Origin: Anaerolineales bacterium UBA6131
GTDB taxonomy: Bacteria > Chloroflexota > Anaerolineae > UBA2200
Length of the DNA: 9,261 nucleotides
Assembly: GCA_002435875.1 (NCBI GenBank)
Contig: DIVN01000054.1
Location: 1-9,261, forward strand
Direction: 5' to 3'
Shown here: in pieces, positions 5,510 to 9,261 of the stretch
Position numbering within the stretch: position 1 is the stretch's first letter
Layout of the letters: each line of letters begins with the position of its first letter
Program-made: the position numbers and the translations under genes
Notes under the pieces: generated by a model
Told to the model about the DNA's origin: nothing
Seen by the model: only the letters and a program-made list of their open reading frames with translations
The model's database searches: none

Positions 5510-7106
5510 CGGAGACGGTATGGAGCTCCAGCCAGGTCTCGCCATCATCTCCGCTGCTCAGTAAGAGATAGCGAGGCTGCTCGAATTGCTGCGTTACGTC
5601 TAGGGCCACAAAGAGGGCCTTGGGCTGGCGCGCATCGACGGCTAGAGGCCGCACCCCTGCAGTCTGCAGCGAGAACGCCGGTCCGAACTCGGCAGCCACT
5701 TCCCAACGCACAGCAGATGAATTGGGGTCGTCAGCATTGAGCGACCGAATAAGACGCTGCGTGCGATCGAAGCCATTGTACCAGCTCACGTCACACCCCG
5801 CATAGAGCGCCTGCTGCTCGGGATCGAAGGCCAGGCCACTGACGAAGCAAGAGCGAGCGTTCTGACCAGCGAAGGGGTTTGCGCTGGCAACGAACTCGAA
5901 CTCGCCGAGCCGTAACCGCTCCCAACTGCCGTCTCGTCCTCCACGATAGACATAGCCCCTGGGCCAGTCTCCGCGCGTTTGGGGACGCACGTGCGCCCAG
6001 AGGACGTTGGGATTGCGCGGGTTGATCAGAATGGCGCCCACCCAGCCACTGCCGATGCCGAAATCGGCCTTGGACCACGTGCGGCCACGATCGCTGCTCT
6101 TGACGATGACCGCGCGCATGGCCGTCTCATAGGGGATGCCAGCCCAGAGCACGTCCGAGTTCTCCAAGTCCACCGCGAGCGCGGTTACACGCAGCGTGTT
6201 GACCAGTTCCCAGGCTTGCTCCGCGCCCTCGCGCCGATACAAGCCCTGGTCGGTGGCCAGATAGAGCATGTCTGGATGGCGATAGTCTGCGGCAACGAAC
6301 TGCACCGAGACCGGTGAAGGCAGACCCGGCGTGCGCTCCCTTTGCCAGCTTTGGCCGCGGTCGTTGCTGCGCTGAAGCTCAGATCCGACCACCAGGTAGT
6401 AGATGGGCGGATCGTGCGGTGTGACCACCAGGCTCTTCACATAGGGCGCATCCGCCGGTGGCGGAGTGCTTGCAGGCGAAGGCAGGGCGGTCTGCCGGTG
6501 GGTCACGGTTGCAGTTGGGGTCGCGCTTGGCGTGGCCAGAACCCTCGGGGTCAGCGGCACCGTAGGCGTCGCCATGGCCACAGTCCCTTTGGGCAATGGG
6601 CTGGGCGTCGCGGGGGGAGCGTGCACCGACAGCGAAGCCGAGGCCTGCAGGATGCGTCCCAAAGCGTCACTGGCCTGCGCAACGTTGGTCAATTGGGTAC
6701 CGACTGACACGTCGCCGCGCAAGCGCACGCTGAGCGTGAGGCGCAGCGAGCCCCCACGCGGCACGGCGCCGGCCCAGCTCCAGGTGCGCGCAAGGGCATC
6801 GTAACGGCCTGGAGACTGCGGGTCATCCGCAACCCACTCCAACCCGTCTGGCAGGGGATCTGAGATAGCCACTGAGATGCCGGGATCCAGTCCGCCGAGC
6901 ATGTCGTTGATGATAATCAGGGTGTACTGCAGTGCCTCACCGGGGGCAGCTTGTGGGCGATCGACCATCTTGACCAGCGTCAGCGTGGCCGCAGTTGGAG
7001 GTGTGGGTTGTGGGGTCGCAGAGGGAGTGACCCTGGTCGCTGGCGAACAGCCCAAGAGCATGGCAGCCAGCAGGACCCCCAGCAGTATCCGCGGTCTTAC
7101 ATTCAT
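5499..7106 (-). CDS. Lipoprotein with DUF11-like domain and Asp-box (BNR/sortilin-type) beta-propeller
   Basis: The protein has 535 aa. The signal peptide ends in a lipobox LLGC with Cys20 as the lipidated residue. Residues 40-162 form a DUF11-like beta-sandwich, as seen from PGEALQYTLIIIND, ISDPLPDGLEWV and TQLTNVAQASDALG. A Pro/Thr/Ser-rich linker (164-220) follows. Residues 221-535 form a beta-propeller with Asp-box motifs SNDRGQSW (247-254), SSDRGRTW (337-344) and SSGDDGETW (517-525), as in BNR/sortilin-like repeats. The start at 7106 was chosen because GGAGGAGAG (7120-7112) lies just upstream and the signal peptide begins there; an upstream in-frame ATG at 7199 would add an Arg-rich stretch that spoils the signal. 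It should sit on the outer face of the membrane, in protein or glycan binding. Asp-boxes alone do not show sialidase activity, and no catalytic residues of that family are evident. It is divergent from the alpha-2-macroglobulin gene. Confidence 0.88.
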   Translation of the reverse strand: MNVRPRILLGVLLAAMLLGCSPATRVTPSATPQPTPPTAATLTLVKMVDRPQAAPGEALQYTLIIINDMLGGLDPGISVAISDPLPDGLEWVADDPQSPGRYDALARTWSWAGAVPRGGSLRLTLSVRLRGDVSVGTQLTNVAQASDALGRILQASASLSVHAPPATPSPLPKGTVAMATPTVPLTPRVLATPSATPTATVTHRQTALPSPASTPPPADAPYVKSLVVTPHDPPIYYLVVGSELQRSNDRGQSWQRERTPGLPSPVSVQFVAADYRHPDMLYLATDQGLYRREGAEQAWELVNTLRVTALAVDLENSDVLWAGIPYETAMRAVIVKSSDRGRTWSKADFGIGSGWVGAILINPRNPNVLWAHVRPQTRGDWPRGYVYRGGRDGSWERLRLGEFEFVASANPFAGQNARSCFVSGLAFDPEQQALYAGCDVSWYNGFDRTQRLIRSLNADDPNSSAVRWEVAAEFGPAFSLQTAGVRPLAVDARQPKALFVALDVTQQFEQPRYLLLSSGDDGETWLELHTVSAIP

Positions 7107-7322
7107 CTTGGCTCTCCTCCACCCACGTGCTTGGCTGCATCGTCGCCGTCTGCGGGGCAGAAGGCGTCGTCGAACGAACCCGACGCAATGCGCCATCACT
7201 TGAGAGACTCCGAGATCCGCGTCACAGTTCCCGAAGCGCGGAACAAACTACCTTCCAGTCCCGTCATTCACGCAGTATAATGCAGGCCATGCACCTTGCG
7301 CTGCTCATTCAGGAGGCGGTCG
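7107..7322. promoter_or_regulatory. Divergent intergenic region with a candidate plus-strand promoter
   Basis: A perfect -10 box TATAAT lies at 7276-7281, 41 bp before the alpha-2-macroglobulin start, with only a poor -35 match (TTCCAG, 7253-7258) at 17 bp. A short inverted repeat GTTCC/GGAAC (7227-7231 and 7240-7244) lies just upstream and could be an operator, but five base pairs is weak. No clear promoter for the minus-strand lipoprotein gene could be picked out. No gene is supported in the region. Confidence 0.45.
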
Positions 7323-9261
7323 ATGTCCAGACTTGAGCCAAAGAACCGCATCGGCGATCGTGCGGTCGCCATCAGGCGACCCTCGCGTTTGGCCCTTGCG
7401 CTGCTATTGCTGACTGCGCTGCTGCCAGCGTGCGGTCAGCCCGTGGTCATGACGCCCACGGCAGTGGTGCCAACGCCGCCTACCGCGAGCGGTCTGGTCT
7501 ACGTACTCCCCGCGGGCCTGGCGTCCGCTGTTAGCACAGGAGGTGGTGAAACTATGCGCCTTGTCCTCAGTGCCGGATCTGAGACCGTGCAAGAGGTCAG
7601 CGCTGTGCCCCTGGCCGAGGGACAGCCACTGACAGAGGAGCAGACGGCAGCCGTGTTGGGCCGCTTGCCGATGGTTGCAGCCCAAGCGACAGACGAACAG
7701 GAGTTTCGCCTGCCCCCCGAAACACTGCCGGCACCCCGGCCCGGGGAGACGATCGCGGAGCCATTTCCGCCCGAACAAGCCGGGCCCGATATTGAGACGC
7801 CGCAGGCCGGCCCCTTGCGCGTGCTGCGCTTTAGCCCCGAGGGCAATGTTGAATTGGCACCCCATCTCAGCATCACCTTCGACCAGCCGATGGTCGCTCT
7901 GACGGCGCACGAGGATCTGGCGGCGCAGGACGTCCCCGTCAGGCTGAGCCCTCAGCCAGAGGGTGCCTGGCGCTGGGTTGGCACCAAGACGCTGATCTTT
8001 CAGCCAGCCCTGCGCTTTCCGATGGCAACCGAGTACACGGTTGAGGTTCCGGCGGGCACCAGGTCGGCCACGGGTGGCACTTTGATCGAGGCCGTACGCT
8101 GGACGTTCCGTACCCCGCCGCCAACCGTGGTGCAGACGTACCCTTCGGCGGGCCCACAGGTGCGCGATCCGCTCTTCTTTGTAGCTTTCGACCAGAGGAT
8201 TGACCCCGCGGCCGTGCTGGAGCACATACACGTTTCGGCCGCAGGCCAGCGCTTCTCCTTGTCATTGTCCACCGCTGAGCAGATCGAAAAGGATGAGACG
8301 GTGGCCCGTCTCGCTAAAGAAGCCGTTGAGGGGCGTTGGTTGGCCTTCCGGGCCACGGAAATGCTCCCCTATGATAGCACGGTGACGGTCGACATCGGGG
8401 CGGGCACACCGTCGGCAGAAGGCCCACGGACGACGACACAGGCAAGCAGCTTCACCTTCTCTACCTATGGTCGCCTGCGGGTCGTCGAGAGCCGCTGTGG
8501 TTGGGGCAACGAGTGCCGCCCACAGCAGGCATGGCGTGTGCAATTCAGCAATCTGCTGGACGAGCAGGCCTTCGACGAATCGCTGGTGGCGATCGAACCC
8601 GCGATGCCCGGAGGCAAGCTGTCCCTCTATGCTGACTCGCTGGTCATCGAGGGCAACTCACGAGGGCAAACCACCTATCGGGTGACCTTGCGGTCTGAGC
8701 TCAAGGACGTCTTTGGCCAGACGCTCGGCCACGATGAAGAGGTCACCTTCGCCGTCGGTTCTGCGGAGCCGCAGATGTTCACGCCAGAACAGAACCTGGT
8801 CACGCTGGATCCGGCGGCCAAGCCTGCCTACTCGCTTTTCACTACAAACTACTCTGCGGTGGACGTGCAGGCCTTTGCCGTGCAGCCCCAGGATTGGCCC
8901 AAGTACCAGGAGTACCTGCGCACGGGAGAGCGCACTGACAGGCCGGCTGACCCCCCAGGCCTCCGGGTGTTCAGCCAGAAGGTGCCAATCGAGAGCGTGC
9001 TTGATGCCTTGACCGAAACGCCGCTTGACCTGAGCGCGTACTTGAGCAATGGCCATGGGCATCTGATCCTGGTGATCAAGGCCAATCCAGCCTATGCGCA
9101 GGACACTGTGGACAAGAACTATACGCCGATGATCCGCGTGTGGGTGCAGGCGACGCGCATCGGGCTGGACGCGTTTGTCGATGCTACGCAGATGGTAGCG
9201 TGGGCGAATTCACTGGTGGACGGCATGCCCCTTGAGGGTGTGCAGCTATCGCTGCAACCTG
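7323..9261 (+). CDS. Alpha-2-macroglobulin-family lipoprotein, N-terminal part
   Basis: The frame is open for 646 codons to the window edge. The start at 7323 has AGGAGG (7311-7316) six bases upstream. A lipoprotein signal follows: basic n-region, hydrophobic run (22-34) and lipobox LPAC with Cys37. A Pro/Thr-rich spacer (40-55) and a variable region (56-160) lead to two bacterial Ig-like (SbsA/Big_5 type) modules at about 164-264 and 268-380, each with the pattern FSP/YPSAG...ITFDQ/VAFDQ. Macroglobulin beta-sandwich domains then begin, and the end (about 605-646, with VWVQATRIGL and PLEGVQLSL) fits an MG-type domain. Such proteins are thought to trap foreign proteases by a bait region and a Cys-Gln thioester; both would lie downstream, so activity cannot be judged. 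C392 and C398 could form a disulfide. Gram-negative homologues often pair with penicillin-binding protein 1C, which is not seen here. Confidence 0.85.
   Translation, partial: MSRLEPKNRIGDRAVAIRRPSRLALALLLLTALLPACGQPVVMTPTAVVPTPPTASGLVYVLPAGLASAVSTGGGETMRLVLSAGSETVQEVSAVPLAEGQPLTEEQTAAVLGRLPMVAAQATDEQEFRLPPETLPAPRPGETIAEPFPPEQAGPDIETPQAGPLRVLRFSPEGNVELAPHLSITFDQPMVALTAHEDLAAQDVPVRLSPQPEGAWRWVGTKTLIFQPALRFPMATEYTVEVPAGTRSATGGTLIEAVRWTFRTPPPTVVQTYPSAGPQVRDPLFFVAFDQRIDPAAVLEHIHVSAAGQRFSLSLSTAEQIEKDETVARLAKEAVEGRWLAFRATEMLPYDSTVTVDIGAGTPSAEGPRTTTQASSFTFSTYGRLRVVESRCGWGNECRPQQAWRVQFSNLLDEQAFDESLVAIEPAMPGGKLSLYADSLVIEGNSRGQTTYRVTLRSELKDVFGQTLGHDEEVTFAVGSAEPQMFTPEQNLVTLDPAAKPAYSLFTTNYSAVDVQAFAVQPQDWPKYQEYLRTGERTDRPADPPGLRVFSQKVPIESVLDALTETPLDLSAYLSNGHGHLILVIKANPAYAQDTVDKNYTPMIRVWVQATRIGLDAFVDATQMVAWANSLVDGMPLEGVQLSLQP

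Noticed and set aside
7107..7199. A 31-residue extension of the Asp-box lipoprotein from ATG 7199
   Set aside because: It is Arg-rich and would sit before a clear lipoprotein signal; the ATG at 7106 has a strong ribosome site.
7289..7336. A 15-codon mini-ORF beginning just after the TATAAT box and overlapping the alpha-2-macroglobulin start
   Set aside because: It has no ribosome site of its own, an unremarkable sequence and only marginal placement at the expected transcript start; chance is the simpler explanation.
7404..8231. A 275-codon minus-strand frame inside the alpha-2-macroglobulin gene
   Set aside because: It is antisense to a convincing lipoprotein frame, has an Arg/Gly/Gln-rich composition and no recognisable domain.
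1..9261. tRNA or rRNA genes, CRISPR arrays, insertion sequences, toxin-antitoxin or phage genes
   Set aside because: Looked for on both strands; no repeat array, transposase, integrase or RNA-gene-like sequence was found.

Overview
The window is GC-rich and densely coded. It holds eight protein genes that can be supported, two of them running off the ends. MglA-type small GTPase and roadblock genes sit next to secreted proteins with Thr/Pro-rich linkers, an Asp-box lipoprotein and a bacterial alpha-2-macroglobulin. This combination suggests an environmental Chloroflexota bacterium (Anaerolineae or Caldilineae type). That placement is inferred from gene content and style; no phylogenetic marker is present.

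Layout. (1) Positions 1-1143, minus strand: the N-terminal 381 codons of a secreted TIM-barrel glycosidase-like protein, starting at GTG. (2) 1144-1466: a divergent control region with a 16-bp perfect palindrome, short tandem repeats, a strong sigma-70-type promoter (TTGACA-N17-TAGACT) and a roughly 120-nt leader rich in hairpins. (3) 1467-5509, plus strand: an apparent six-gene operon. In order it encodes a degenerate receiver fused to a roadblock domain, an MglA-family GTPase, a DUF4388-roadblock protein, a stand-alone roadblock protein, a seven-helix membrane protein of no recognised family, and a second stand-alone roadblock protein. (4) 5499-7106, minus strand: a lipoprotein with a DUF11-like beta domain, a Pro/Thr linker and an Asp-box beta-propeller; its 3' end overlaps the operon's last gene by 11 bp, convergently. 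(5) 7107-7322: a divergent intergenic region. (6) 7323 to the end, plus strand: the N-terminal 646 codons of an alpha-2-macroglobulin-family lipoprotein.

The centre of interest is the operon. One Ras-like GTPase is packaged with four roadblock/LC7 domains, the fold of MglB-type GTPase regulators, on four different architectures, plus a polytopic membrane protein. The upstream receiver has Glu in place of the phospho-accepting Asp and lacks the conserved Thr/Ser, so it looks like a phosphorylation-independent module. By analogy with myxobacterial MglA/MglB and the actinobacterial conservons, this is probably a membrane-linked GTPase switch for cell polarity, surface motility or signalling. It lacks the histidine kinase and DUF742 protein of a conservon, and I do not recognise the exact gene set as a described system.

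The flanking genes encode exported proteins and are read on other promoters. The sequence shows no functional tie between them and the GTPase operon.
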